Positions 28,448 to 38,214 of a DNA stretch of 55,139 bases are shown here, piece after piece. The DNA lies in the NCBI GenBank assembly GCA_017459925.1, contig JAFUCC010000017.1:1-55139 (forward strand), read 5' to 3'. Made by a program: the position numbers and the translations under genes. The DNA is from Eggerthellaceae bacterium. Its GTDB lineage: Bacteria > Actinomycetota > Coriobacteriia > Coriobacteriales > Eggerthellaceae. Every line of letters starts with the position of its first letter. Within the stretch, counting starts at the first letter, position 1. The notes under the pieces were generated by a model, which did not search any database, was not told the DNA's origin, and worked only from the letters and a program-made list of their open reading frames with translations.

Positions 28448-28835
28448 TTCTTTCTTGAGATGTCGTGCCTGAAGGCCTTTTGCGCCAACAAGAGCTTGCG
28501 GTATGAACTCGCGCACAAGCACCATATTCCAACAGATTCATAACTTCACGTTGGAATAATAGCCACATGCGCGACACGAGACCTAACATTGTTGGATTAT
28601 GTCGCGCATGCGCGATGTATTCTCCCAGCACGTCGCGCACGCGCGCTGTATTCCAACGCGAAATCCCCGAGCTGCTGCAAAATGAGCTGGATGCGCGAAT
28701 TCAAGCCCCGAGGAACAACCCGAGCACTCAATAACCCAGCATCTTCAGGCCGAATAATTGAAGCCGGCCAACTAATGGTGCTCTCTTAAAGGCATTTGCA
28801 CACGACGTGCACACGTTATGTGAAAAGGCCATGCA
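28448..28835. other. Gene-free stretch with short inverted repeats
   Basis: No convincing gene. It contains TATTCCAAC/GTTGGAATA (28525-28558), CATGCGCGACA/TGTCGCGCATG (28566-28576 and 28600-28610) and a third ATTCCAACG near 28652. A 28-codon stretch starting at 28654 reads FQREIPELLQNELDARIQAP and then stops; it may be a decayed gene fragment, but it is too short to assign. Confidence 0.5.
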
Positions 28836-28872
28836 AAAGAGAAAAGGCCAACCGCCAAAACAGCGATTGACC
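28836..28872 (-). terminator. Terminator of the CAT-anticodon tRNA
   Basis: On the minus strand a 10-bp stem with three G-T pairs (GGTCAATCGC with GCGGTTGGCC) around TGTTTTG is followed by TTTTCTCTTTT. It starts 10 nt past the tRNA. Confidence 0.75.
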
Positions 28873-28882
28873 AGGAGTTTCA

Positions 28883-28957
28883 TGGTGCGCCCAGAGGGAT
28901 TCGAACCCCCAACCCAGGGATTATGAGTCCCCTGCTCCACCATTGAGCTATGGGCGC
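28883..28957 (-). tRNA. tRNA with anticodon CAT (Met, or Ile2 if lysidine-modified)
   Basis: 75 nt with encoded CCA. Acceptor GCGCCCA pairs with TGGGCGC; the anticodon loop is CTCATAA. First base pair G-C excludes the initiator type. The stem pattern GGGGACTCATAATCCCT also fits tRNA-Ile2, which is read after TilS modification; sequence alone cannot settle it. Confidence 0.9.
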
Positions 28958-28969
28958 GTGCGCTCGACT

Positions 28970-28998
28970 ATTCTAGCCCAATAAATCACCATGCGCCA
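28970..28998 (-). promoter_or_regulatory. Promoter of the CAT-anticodon tRNA
   Basis: Minus strand -10 TAGAAT (28970-28975), 17-nt spacer, -35 TGGCGC (28993-28998). Same -10 and spacing as tRNA-Val. Confidence 0.5.
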
Positions 28999-29007
28999 GA
29001 ACGAGAA

Positions 29008-29071
29008 TAATCAATTACCTCGGAGGAAAATGATTACCGCAGTAATCATTTTCCTCCGAGGTAATTGATTA
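29008..29071. repeat. Family D hairpin (64 nt)
   Basis: Perfect 30-nt arms (29008-29037 and 29042-29071) with a 4-nt loop. Each arm is itself a palindrome centred on CCTCGGAGG. The right arm ends on the stop codon of the rlmKL gene, so its last three bases are coding. Confidence 0.95.
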
Positions 29072-31354
29072 CTCCCGCACCGTATGGCGCACGAGGTAGC
29101 ACTTGTGAATCTTGGGCGTGCGGGAGAAGTCCTCGGGAATCGTCGCCGGCGAGATGTCCTCGATTTCCACGTCGTACCTTTCCAGCTCCTCGACGTAGGG
29201 TTTGAAGGAACGCAGGTTGCACGAGAAGATGGCCAGGCCCTCTTCGGAGAGCAGGCGCGACACGCCGATGAGCAGCTCGACATGGTCTCGTTGCACATCC
29301 CATGTGCGCTTGCCCATGGCCTTCGAGTTCGAGAACGTGGGCGGATCGACGAACACAAGGTCATAGCGCTTGCCCGAACGGCGCGCTTCGGTGACCCACT
29401 TCACGACGTCGGCGCGCTCGAACGTATGGCCCGCACCCGCAAAGCCGTTTGCCGCCATGTTGCGCCGCGCCCAATCGAGATAGGTCTGCGACAGGTCGAC
29501 CGTGGTCGTTTCGCGCGCGCCACCTGCGGCGGCGTACACGCTCGCCGTTCCCGTGTAAGCGAACAGGTTCAGGAAGCGCGCATCGCGGGCATGCTCGGCC
29601 ACAAGCTGGCGGGTCAGGCGATGGTCGAGGAACAGTCCCGTGTCGAGGCGCGCCGCCAAATCGACTTCGAACCGATGCCCGTTTTCTTCCACCGTCGTCA
29701 CGTATGCGCGCTGCCCGGCATTGCGATACTGACCGCCGCCCTTTTCGCGCATGCGCGTCTTCGAGAACACGTGGTCGGGGCGAATGCCGCATACGACCGG
29801 CGCAATGGCCAGCACGTCGGTAAAGCGCCGCCGTGCTTTGTCGGGGTCGACTGAAGCCGGAGGGGCGTATTCCGCGATGTGAAGGTAATCGTTGCCACGC
29901 GCGTCGCCCGCCCCCGTGTACCAGTCGATGGCGACCGCGTAATCGGGCAAGTCGGAATCGTACACGCGATAGCACGTCACGCCTTCGCGGGCAGCCCACT
30001 TGCGGCGTTCCTTGAACACCTTGCGCAAACGCGCAGCAAACTGCTCGGACGCAGGTTCGAGCACTTCCACGCTATGCGGAGCGCCACCCGTCAAATCGGG
30101 CACCTCGATAGTTTGCCCGCCAGCTGGCGCAGCATCGTATACCTCGACCGTCGTCTCGACACGGCCGCGCCCGAGTTTGAAGCGTTCTGCCGGCGCTGCG
30201 CCGAAACGCGACTGCACGTCCTGCGCGCCAACGACCGCGAACCGCGAGCCTTGCGGCGCTTTCGAGCACGCAGCCACGAAGGCGGCTTCATCGGCCTGCA
30301 CGTGCGCAAGCGAATCGGAACGGGAAGCTGCGTCGACGTTGCTCGCCACCATGAGAACCGGCGCATGGGCAATCGCCTTATGAGCGCGAATGAGCTCGCC
30401 CATGCCCGCCGCGTCGCCGAGCTCGATGCTGACGACGGGCCTGACGCCCGCATGGCGCACGTGGTTACGCGCCCGCGTAATGAGCGGCGACGAAGTGGAA
30501 GCGCCGACGAAGCGCACGCGATCGGCATCGGGCCGCTCGTTGGGCGACATCTCGGCCGCCGCAGCCCCGCCCACACGAACGAGGCCGGCTTCGAACCGTT
30601 CGTTCGCCTCGGTCAGCAAGTCGTTCCACACGCGCTCGTCGTAGTGAGCCCAACCTGTGAAGCCCCATTTCTTCCGGCGCAGGCCAGGCGCGCAATCGCA
30701 TGCCATGAGCGCCGCCTCGACGAGCATGATGCCGTCACGGCATGCCGGGTCGATGAACGACGCGCCCTTGCCGGCCAGCTCAGCCCATCCGGAAAGCGTC
30801 AAGGCGCCTGCCGCAAGAGAGCAGGCCAGCGCGGCGTCCTCCTTGTCGTCAGGCGCAAGATACGTGCGGTGGTTCAGCGCCTCGCCCGAGAAATCGAGCG
30901 AGATGGTGGCGCGGCTGTCGCGCACGCGCACGTCGATGACCGCGCGCGGAGCCACCGTATCGACCGCCGGCCGCTCGTCGCGACGCGAGCGCATGCGGTC
31001 GACGATAGCGTCTTTCACTTTCAGCGCCGTGAACCGCGTGTTGCGAAGCTCGTCATTCGCGCCATGCGCGCGCACGGCCATGGTGGCGTCTTCTGCCAGG
31101 ATCTCTTCCCACGGCACATCGTAGGCGCCAGCGTACAACAGCGCTGCGTCGCCCGCATTCACGCGGCCAACTACGAGCAGGATGCGCGATGCGATGCGCG
31201 ACCACAAGCACGCGCGCAGGGCCGCCTTGGGCTCACAGAAAAACGCGGCGCCCCCACCGAGGGGACGCACGCGTTCGATTCCAAACGATTTCAATTCCTG
31301 GGCGAGCGTGCCTTCCAGCCCGGCAATGCAGCTCGCGAAGAACTCAAGTTCCAA
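29069..31354 (-). CDS. rlmL: RlmKL-type 23S rRNA methyltransferase with degenerate RlmL half
   Basis: 761 residues, the fused layout of E. coli RlmKL: THUMP (about 45-155), RlmL-type domain (about 160-395), RlmK-type domain (about 420-761). In E. coli the two halves make m2G2445 and m7G2069. The RlmK half is intact, with LNLFAYTGTASVYAA and DPPTFSNSKAM. In the RlmL half, motif I, normally DPMCGSGT, reads DPACRDGIM, and the position of the catalytic NPPYGERL reads SNVDAASR, so this half is probably inactive as a methyltransferase. Start is TTG, directly after the rpoD stop, with GGAGG inside the end of rpoD: translational coupling. Confidence 0.88.
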   Translation of the reverse strand: MELEFFASCIAGLEGTLAQELKSFGIERVRPLGGGAAFFCEPKAALRACLWSRIASRILLVVGRVNAGDAALLYAGAYDVPWEEILAEDATMAVRAHGANDELRNTRFTALKVKDAIVDRMRSRRDERPAVDTVAPRAVIDVRVRDSRATISLDFSGEALNHRTYLAPDDKEDAALACSLAAGALTLSGWAELAGKGASFIDPACRDGIMLVEAALMACDCAPGLRRKKWGFTGWAHYDERVWNDLLTEANERFEAGLVRVGGAAAAEMSPNERPDADRVRFVGASTSSPLITRARNHVRHAGVRPVVSIELGDAAGMGELIRAHKAIAHAPVLMVASNVDAASRSDSLAHVQADEAAFVAACSKAPQGSRFAVVGAQDVQSRFGAAPAERFKLGRGRVETTVEVYDAAPAGGQTIEVPDLTGGAPHSVEVLEPASEQFAARLRKVFKERRKWAAREGVTCYRVYDSDLPDYAVAIDWYTGAGDARGNDYLHIAEYAPPASVDPDKARRRFTDVLAIAPVVCGIRPDHVFSKTRMREKGGGQYRNAGQRAYVTTVEENGHRFEVDLAARLDTGLFLDHRLTRQLVAEHARDARFLNLFAYTGTASVYAAAGGARETTTVDLSQTYLDWARRNMAANGFAGAGHTFERADVVKWVTEARRSGKRYDLVFVDPPTFSNSKAMGKRTWDVQRDHVELLIGVSRLLSEEGLAIFSCNLRSFKPYVEELERYDVEIEDISPATIPEDFSRTPKIHKCYLVRHTVRE

Positions 31355-32905
<1,551 letters not shown>

Positions 32906-32977
32906 GTGAACTTCCTTTCGAAAAACCGTATTCATGCGCCATAGCAACGCATTCTGGGCGTAAAGATACAGCGAAGT

Positions 32978-33007
32978 ATAATATCACAAACTATGCTTCT
33001 ATAGCAA
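32978..33007 (-). promoter_or_regulatory. Putative rpoD promoter
   Basis: Minus strand -35 TTGCTA (33002-33007) and -10 TATTAT (32978-32983), 18-nt spacer. The -35 lies at the very end of priA, so rpoD can be transcribed independently of priA. Confidence 0.4.
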
Positions 33008-35464
33008 GTCGTTTGGATCGACGTCAACGGCAACGTTCACAGACGCTTCGGCTTTGCGGGCGCGGAACAAGGGCAGCAGCACCTGGGAAATATCGGAATC
33101 GAGCGGCGCTTTCACCAAAATGTGCCAGCGGTAGGTGTTCTTGAGCTTCGCGAACACGCATGGCGCGGCGGCGAACACCTGCCAGTTGCCTGTCGTGTAG
33201 TCGCGCACGCGCACGGCGATTTCGTCACGAAGCTTTTCTGCATACGAGCGAACAGCCTCTTCGTCGGCACCCCAAACCAGCACGTTCGCCAGGCGCACGT
33301 AAGGCGGATACCCCAGCGCCTTGCGTTTGGGGAGCTCGTCACGCAGGAACAGCGCTCGGTCGTACGTTGCCGCAGCCCGAATGGCGGGCGCCGACGCCTC
33401 GTACGTCTGCACCATGACGCGACCTTCCAGCTCGGCACGGCCCGCACGGCCGGCCACCTGCTCGACGAGGTCGAACGTGCGCTCAGCCGCCCGGTAATCG
33501 GGCAAGTGCAACTGCGTGTCGGCGCTGATGACGCCCACGAGCGTGACATCGTCGAAGTCGAGCCCCTTCGCGATCATCTGCGTGCCCAGCAACACGGCCG
33601 ATTCTGCCGCGGCGAACTCTTCGAGCAGCCGCTGATGAGCCCCCTTGTGCGCCGTAGTGTCAGCGTCCATGCGGATGATGGGTACCTCGCCCACGCCCTC
33701 GAAACCGGCGATGAGCGCATGCAAATCGTCTTCGACCCGCTGCGTGCCGGCGCCAAACTTGCGCAGATAGGGGCTTCCGCATTCGGGGCACGTCGCCGGC
33801 GCGGGAACCTTGTGCCCGCAATGGTGGCACACGAGGAAATTCCCCCGCTCGTGGTACGTGAGCGACGTGGAACACGACGGGCAGCTCGGCACGAACCCGC
33901 AATCGCGGCACAGCACGAATTTCGCGAAGCCGCGCTGGTTCAACAGCAGCACGGCTTTGTGGCCCGCCGCAAGCTCTTCCTCGAGCGCGTCGGTGAGCTC
34001 TTTCGAGAACATCGAACGCGACCCGCCCTTGAACTCCGCCGCCATGTCGATGACCGTGACCTTGGGCATGGGCTTGCCGTTTGCGCGCTCAGGCAGCGAG
34101 ACCTGATGCCATTGCGGATCCTTCGCCGCTGCATACAGGCTCTCGATGGAAGGCGTCGCCGACCCGAGCACCACGGCCGCGCCAGCACGCTTCGCCATCC
34201 AGATGGCGACATCGCGCGCATGGTAGCGCGGCGAGCTGTCTTGCTTGTACGAGCCTTCATGCTCCTCGTCGATGACGATGAGCCCCAGGTTGCGCAGCGG
34301 CGTGAAGAGCGCGCTGCGTGCGCCGACGACCACGCGCGCCTCGCCCGAACGCACGAAATCCCATTGGTCGAAACGCTCGCCCGCGCTCATGCGCGAGTGC
34401 ATGACGGCCACCTGGTTCCCGAACCGCCCGCGGAACCGCGCAACCGTCTGCGGCGTGAGCGAGATCTCGGGCACGAGCACGCACGCCGTCTTCCCCTTGG
34501 CGAGCACCGCCTCGATGGCCTGAAGGTACACCTCGGTCTTGCCGCTGCCCGTCACGCCGTCGACGAGCACGACGCTTCCATCGGCTTTCTCGCATGCTTC
34601 GGCAATGGCAGCGAGGGCTTTAGCTTGGCCGTCGGTGAGTTGCATGAGAGGCATGCCCGCAGCAGTCGGCGGGGTGTTCCCCTCCGACTCGACTGAGGCT
34701 GACCGCTCGTCGTTCCGGCGCGGCATGCCCGCGAACTCGCCGCTTTGCGGCTCAGACAGCGCGGGCATAACCGCCACGCCTCCACTCCTCGCAGCCTCAG
34801 AATCGTCGTCGGAGAACACCCCGCCGACTGCTGCGGGCATGCCTCTCATGCGACGGCGGCGCTCGATTTCGACGACGCCTTTCTCGGCAAGCGACTTCAG
34901 CGTGGAAGCCACATTACCGAATTCCAAAGACAGCTCGGCGGTGCGCAGCTCGCCACGCTGCAAGGCTTCGATGATCTGCTGCTGCTTCACGGCGTTCTTG
35001 CGTGGCGTGAACTCGGCGGCGTTCGGCCCCAGCTTCACCCAGCGATCGTCGACTTCGCCGATGGCCGGCTGCTCGAGGCGCCAGTAGCCGCCTTGCGCAC
35101 GCACCATGCGCGGCACGCCGCCGGGCGGGGTGAACAGGCGCACGCATGCGGAAAGCGGAGCGATGTAGCGTTCAGAGAGCCACTGCGCGCATGCGGCGCC
35201 TTCCTCATCGAAATACGACGAGCTGACCGCCTTCTTTATGTAGCGCAGCTTCTTCGGATCGAGGCCGCCTGGAATGGCATCGGGCGCGCAGTAGAACAGC
35301 TCGATGACGAACCCCACAACCTGGCGGGCCCCCAGCGGAACCACCACCGCGCATCCGACCTCGATCGGGTAGTCGCCTTCCCCCACGTCGTCGGGCACGC
35401 GGTACGTGTACGGCGCGTCGAGCGCCTGCGTGGGGATATCCAATATGACCGAAGCGAGTTTCAT
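32999..35464 (-). CDS. priA: Primosomal protein N' (PriA helicase) with family F insertion
   Basis: 821 residues, longer than the usual 730-750. N-terminal 3'-end-binding domain (1-105), winged helix, then DEXH helicase lobes: Walker A GVTGSGKTEVY (about 305), DEEH (about 400) and the zinc module with CRDC, CPSC, CHHC and CPEC pairs (about 515-565). It reloads the replisome at stalled forks. Residues 205-274 are a 70-codon palindromic insertion in the linker before helicase lobe 1; its peptide SEPQSGEFAG also occurs in Mfd. The start MKLASVIL begins the conserved N-terminus; an in-frame ATG lies nine codons upstream. Confidence 0.95.
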   Translation of the reverse strand: MKLASVILDIPTQALDAPYTYRVPDDVGEGDYPIEVGCAVVVPLGARQVVGFVIELFYCAPDAIPGGLDPKKLRYIKKAVSSSYFDEEGAACAQWLSERYIAPLSACVRLFTPPGGVPRMVRAQGGYWRLEQPAIGEVDDRWVKLGPNAAEFTPRKNAVKQQQIIEALQRGELRTAELSLEFGNVASTLKSLAEKGVVEIERRRRMRGMPAAVGGVFSDDDSEAARSGGVAVMPALSEPQSGEFAGMPRRNDERSASVESEGNTPPTAAGMPLMQLTDGQAKALAAIAEACEKADGSVVLVDGVTGSGKTEVYLQAIEAVLAKGKTACVLVPEISLTPQTVARFRGRFGNQVAVMHSRMSAGERFDQWDFVRSGEARVVVGARSALFTPLRNLGLIVIDEEHEGSYKQDSSPRYHARDVAIWMAKRAGAAVVLGSATPSIESLYAAAKDPQWHQVSLPERANGKPMPKVTVIDMAAEFKGGSRSMFSKELTDALEEELAAGHKAVLLLNQRGFAKFVLCRDCGFVPSCPSCSTSLTYHERGNFLVCHHCGHKVPAPATCPECGSPYLRKFGAGTQRVEDDLHALIAGFEGVGEVPIIRMDADTTAHKGAHQRLLEEFAAAESAVLLGTQMIAKGLDFDDVTLVGVISADTQLHLPDYRAAERTFDLVEQVAGRAGRAELEGRVMVQTYEASAPAIRAAATYDRALFLRDELPKRKALGYPPYVRLANVLVWGADEEAVRSYAEKLRDEIAVRVRDYTTGNWQVFAAAPCVFAKLKNTYRWHILVKAPLDSDISQVLLPLFRARKAEASVNVAVDVDPNDLL
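34642..34851. mobile_element. Family F palindromic element in frame inside priA
   Basis: Perfect 38-nt inverted arms (34642-34679 and 34814-34851) with locus-specific sequence flank a core running from CTGAGGCT (34693) to CCTCAGA (34801). The centre is GAACTCGCCGCTTTGCGGCT followed by CAGACAG, nearly identical to the mfd copy. Total 210 nt, exactly 70 codons, no stop in the priA frame. Encoded peptide is Ser/Glu/Gly/Ala/Pro-rich and probably disordered. Confidence 0.9.
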
Positions 35465-35469
35465 AGTGA

Positions 35470-35507
35470 AAAGTATAATGCCCGCCGGCATTCACCGACG
35501 GGCATCG
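35470..35507 (-). terminator. Putative terminator of metK
   Basis: Minus strand stem ATGCCCGTCGG with CCGGCGGGCAT around TGAATG, followed by TATACTTTT. It lies about 20 nt past the metK stop and immediately before priA, partly overlapping the upstream in-frame ATG of priA. Confidence 0.65.
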
Positions 35508-35528
35508 GAAGCATGGTTTATGAAACGC

Positions 35529-36791
35529 CTATTTGCCGCAGGCGGCGCGCAGGGCGTCGACCTTGTCGGTGGCTTCCCACGTGAACTCGGGCAGCTCGCG
35601 GCCGAAGTGGCCGTAGTTGCTCGTCAGGCGGTAGATCGGGCGGCGCAGCTTCAGCGCGTCGATGATGGCGGCCGGGCGCAGGTCGAACACCTCCGCGACG
35701 GCGCGCTCGATGTCGGCCTCGGGAACGGTCGCCGTGCCGAACGTGTTCACGAAGATGGAAAGCGGGCGCGCGACGCCGATGGCGTAGGCCAGCTGCACCT
35801 CGCAGCGCTTCGCCAGGCCGGCAGCCACGATGTTCTTGGCGACCCACCGCGCGGCGTAGGCGGCCGAGCGGTCGACCTTCGTGCAGTCCTTGCCGGAAAA
35901 CGCGCCGCCGCCGTGGCGGCCCATGCCGCCGTAGGTGTCGACGATGATCTTGCGGCCGGTCAGGCCCGTGTCGCCCATGGGGCCTCCCACGACGAAGCGG
36001 CCCGTCGGGTTCACGAACACCTCGGCGCCTTCCCACTGCACGCCCTCTGCGTCGAAGACGGGCTTGATGACGCGCTCGACGAGGTCGGCCTTGATCTGGG
36101 CGGCCCCGACCTCGGGCGCGTGCTGCGTCGAGATGAGCACCTTCTCGACGGCGACCGGGCGCTCGTCCTCGTAGCGGACGGTGACCTGAGTCTTGCCATC
36201 GGGGCGCAGGTACGGCAGCGTGCCGTCCTTGCGGACTTCCGTCAGGCGCTCGGCCAGGCGGTGCGCCAGGAAGATGGGCATGGGCATGAGCGTGGACGTC
36301 TCGTCGCAGGCGTAGCCGAACATGATACCCTGGTCGCCCGCGCCGATGCGGTCGTACGCGTCGTCGGCCGCGGCCGTGCCCTGCTGCGTCTCGTAGGACT
36401 CGTCGACGCCCATGGCAATGTCGGCCGACTGCGCGTGCATGTAGTTGGAAACCGCGCACGTCTCGGCGTCGAAGCCCATGTCGGAGCCCGTGTAGCCGAT
36501 GGAGCGCACGACGTCGCGCACGATGGAGTCGACATCGACGTAGGCCTGCGTGCGAACCTCGCCCATGACCGTGACGATGCCCGTGGTGGTGAACGTCTCG
36601 ATTGCGCAGCGCACGTCGTCGACGTTGGCGGCGCGCCCGCTGCTCGGCGACACGTAGCCTTCAGCCGCCAGCTGCGCCTCCTTGGCCAGAATGGCGTCGA
36701 GGATGGCGTCGGAGACCTGGTCGCACAGCTTGTCGGGGTGCCCCTCAGTCACGGATTCAGACGTGAACAGGTAAGAATGGGTATCGGACAT
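35529..36791 (-). CDS. metK: S-adenosylmethionine synthase
   Basis: 420 residues. Makes SAM from methionine and ATP, cytoplasmic homotetramer. Signatures: [17 protein letters not shown] at the N-terminus, the ATP motif DQGIMFGYA and the P-loop-like [17 protein letters not shown] is the start, with GGAGAAG upstream. SAM feeds the four or more methyltransferases in this window but that is no regulatory link. I did not see a SAM riboswitch in the leader. Confidence 0.97.
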   Translation of the reverse strand: MSDTHSYLFTSESVTEGHPDKLCDQVSDAILDAILAKEAQLAAEGYVSPSSGRAANVDDVRCAIETFTTTGIVTVMGEVRTQAYVDVDSIVRDVVRSIGYTGSDMGFDAETCAVSNYMHAQSADIAMGVDESYETQQGTAAADDAYDRIGAGDQGIMFGYACDETSTLMPMPIFLAHRLAERLTEVRKDGTLPYLRPDGKTQVTVRYEDERPVAVEKVLISTQHAPEVGAAQIKADLVERVIKPVFDAEGVQWEGAEVFVNPTGRFVVGGPMGDTGLTGRKIIVDTYGGMGRHGGGAFSGKDCTKVDRSAAYAARWVAKNIVAAGLAKRCEVQLAYAIGVARPLSIFVNTFGTATVPEADIERAVAEVFDLRPAAIIDALKLRRPIYRLTSNYGHFGRELPEFTWEATDKVDALRAACGK

Positions 36792-36849
36792 GTCTTCTCC
36801 TTGCATGACGCGGCGGATGGTTATTGCCGCTCCTGATTATTTCCGATTC

Positions 36850-36876
36850 ATTATAGTGTTTTTCCGAAGCCGCCAA
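36850..36876 (-). promoter_or_regulatory. Putative metK promoter
   Basis: Minus strand -35 TTGGCG (36871-36876) and consensus -10 TATAAT (36850-36855), 15-nt spacer, about 55 nt of leader. Confidence 0.5.
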
Positions 36877-36930
36877 CCGAGAGTCGCACAATGTCCCGAT
36901 TCGTTCGGTGACGGAGATTATACCCAGATA

Positions 36931-36959
36931 TTGATTCTTCCACAATTGTGGAATATATT
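36931..36959 (+). promoter_or_regulatory. TetR gene promoter with palindromic operator in the spacer
   Basis: -35 TTGATT (36931-36936), -10 TATATT (36954-36959), spacer of exactly 17 nt. The perfect 16-bp palindrome TTCCACAATTGTGGAA fills the spacer (36938-36953). This is where a repressor binding its own promoter would block polymerase, so autoregulation by the adjacent TetR protein is likely. Confidence 0.7.
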
Positions 36960-36998
36960 TTGCAAGAACGTTTTTCGCGGGCGGTAGGGGGGAACGCC

Positions 36999-37568
36999 AT
37001 GGCAGCGCAAACTCGTGAAGGCAAAAAGCTCGATCGTCGCGTCGTGCGCACGCGCAAGGCGATCATGGATGCCTTCGACCATCTCGTAATGTCCGAGGAC
37101 GTCGACAAGATTACGGTGAGCGCCATCGCACGCGAGGCCGACATCGACCGCAAGACGTTCTACCTGCATTACAACTCGATTGACGACCTGGTGAACTACA
37201 AGACCGAGGCGAGCTTGGAATACGTGCTTTCCGCATTGAAGGAGCGCGGCCAGAACGCGTCGTTCGACGAGCGCATTCACATCGCGCTTCAAGAGGCGAA
37301 CGTCGTCATCAACCGGGAAGTCGACGTGTATTCTCGCATCGTGTCGCGCCTTTCCATCGACCAGATCCTCGCCTATTTCGAGCGAGCCGCCGAGCCTGCC
37401 ATGGAACACTCGGGCTATAAGCTGGAGTTCATCGACGACCCCGAGAAGCGCATGCGCCTTCAGTTCTACATCGCCGGCGCGCTATCGCTGTACGCCACGT
37501 GGCTGAAAACCGGCCGCAAGGAGCCTATCGAGAAAATCTCCGCCGTAATCGAAGAGTCGATTCGCTGA
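36999..37568 (+). CDS. TetR-family transcriptional regulator
   Basis: 189 residues. The N-terminal helix-turn-helix is clear: VSAIAREADIDRKTFYLHY (residues about 45-65). The C-terminal ligand/dimer domain has no recognisable ligand signature. GGGGGGAA precedes the ATG; an upstream in-frame ATG lies in the operator region and is rejected. Divergent from metK, convergent with the thioesterase. In Bacillus a TetR regulator (YhgD) sits next to yhgE, and a half-site of the operator occurs upstream of the YhgE pair here; a link is only a suggestion. Confidence 0.9.
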   Translation: MAAQTREGKKLDRRVVRTRKAIMDAFDHLVMSEDVDKITVSAIAREADIDRKTFYLHYNSIDDLVNYKTEASLEYVLSALKERGQNASFDERIHIALQEANVVINREVDVYSRIVSRLSIDQILAYFERAAEPAMEHSGYKLEFIDDPEKRMRLQFYIAGALSLYATWLKTGRKEPIEKISAVIEESIR

Positions 37569-37569
37569 T

Positions 37570-37669
37570 TTGAACATTACCCCAGGGAAGATTGAACATT
37601 ACCCCAGGGAAGATGTTCAAATGTGCTTTTCAATTTGAACATCATCCCTGGGGTAATGTTCAATCTTCC
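37570..37669. repeat. Family A hairpin (short-loop copy) with extra partial unit
   Basis: Arms 37586-37621 and 37634-37669 (36 nt, one mismatch) with a 12-nt loop; a partial direct unit abuts on the left (37570-37591). This locus has ATTACC/GGTAAT on both arms where the 14.5-kb copy has GTCACC/GGTGAC, so arms differ between loci but match within. Lies between convergent TetR and thioesterase genes. Confidence 0.95.
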
Positions 37670-37688
37670 GCCGCACAGCTTGCCCGGG

Positions 37689-38093
37689 TTAGCGCCTGAA
37701 GCAGGTGGCGGTCATCTTGGCGACAGGCGTGCCAAGGTCGTCGACCACATCGACGGTATAGAAACCCAAAGCACGGCCGCTTTTGTCGACGCTGCACGTG
37801 GCGATGAGCTTCGTGCCTTTCGCGGCGCTCATGTACTCGATGTTGTTGTTGACCGACACCGTGGGCTCCTCGCCCATGTTGCAGCCGATGGCCAACGCGA
37901 AGTCGGCCAGCGTGAAAATGGCGCCGCCCATGACGTTGCCCGTCGCGTTACGGTGAATGTCCGCGATGTCGAACTCGCAGACCGCATGGCCGCGCGCCGC
38001 CTCGACAACGCGGCATCCGCATGCCTCAGTTGCGAAGTGGTCGTTCGCGAAATACTCGCGCACTTCCTCGATGGGGCAACTCTCGTCGAGCAT
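37689..38093 (-). CDS. PaaI-like hotdog-fold thioesterase
   Basis: 134 residues, single hotdog domain. HRNATGNVMGGAIFTLADFA is the PaaI-type catalytic block (Asn, Gly-Gly, Asp) and SVNNNIEYMSA follows. It should hydrolyse an acyl-CoA thioester; substrate unknown. Very strong RBS (GAGGAGGG) 4 nt before the ATG. Follows gltX on the same strand with a family B hairpin between. Confidence 0.9.
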   Translation of the reverse strand: MLDESCPIEEVREYFANDHFATEACGCRVVEAARGHAVCEFDIADIHRNATGNVMGGAIFTLADFALAIGCNMGEEPTVSVNNNIEYMSAAKGTKLIATCSVDKSGRALGFYTVDVVDDLGTPVAKMTATCFRR

Positions 38094-38108
38094 CGTTCCC
38101 TCCTCTTA

Positions 38109-38205
38109 AATGAGTAACAGGACGTTCCTCCTACTCATTTTCGCAGGCGCTCCGAATTTGGTTCAGTCTTCTGAAATGAGTAGGAGGAACGTCCTGCTAC
38201 TCATT
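38109..38205. repeat. Family B long hairpin (97 nt), divergent copy
   Basis: Arms 38109-38140 and 38174-38205 with a single mismatch and a loop of about 31 nt. Relative to the other two B copies both arms carry the same changes (GGAGG/CCTCC and TAAC or TAGC at the outer end), again co-varying. It ends 9 nt before the gltX stop codon. Confidence 0.93.
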
Positions 38206-38214
38206 CTGCTTGCG

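Noticed and set aside
28589..28789. 66-codon plus-strand ORF in the gene-free stretch
   Set aside because: Unusual composition, no RBS, overlaps several inverted repeats; no family recognised.
36792..36930. SAM riboswitch before metK
   Set aside because: Leader is only about 55 nt and no conserved SAM-box helices were seen.
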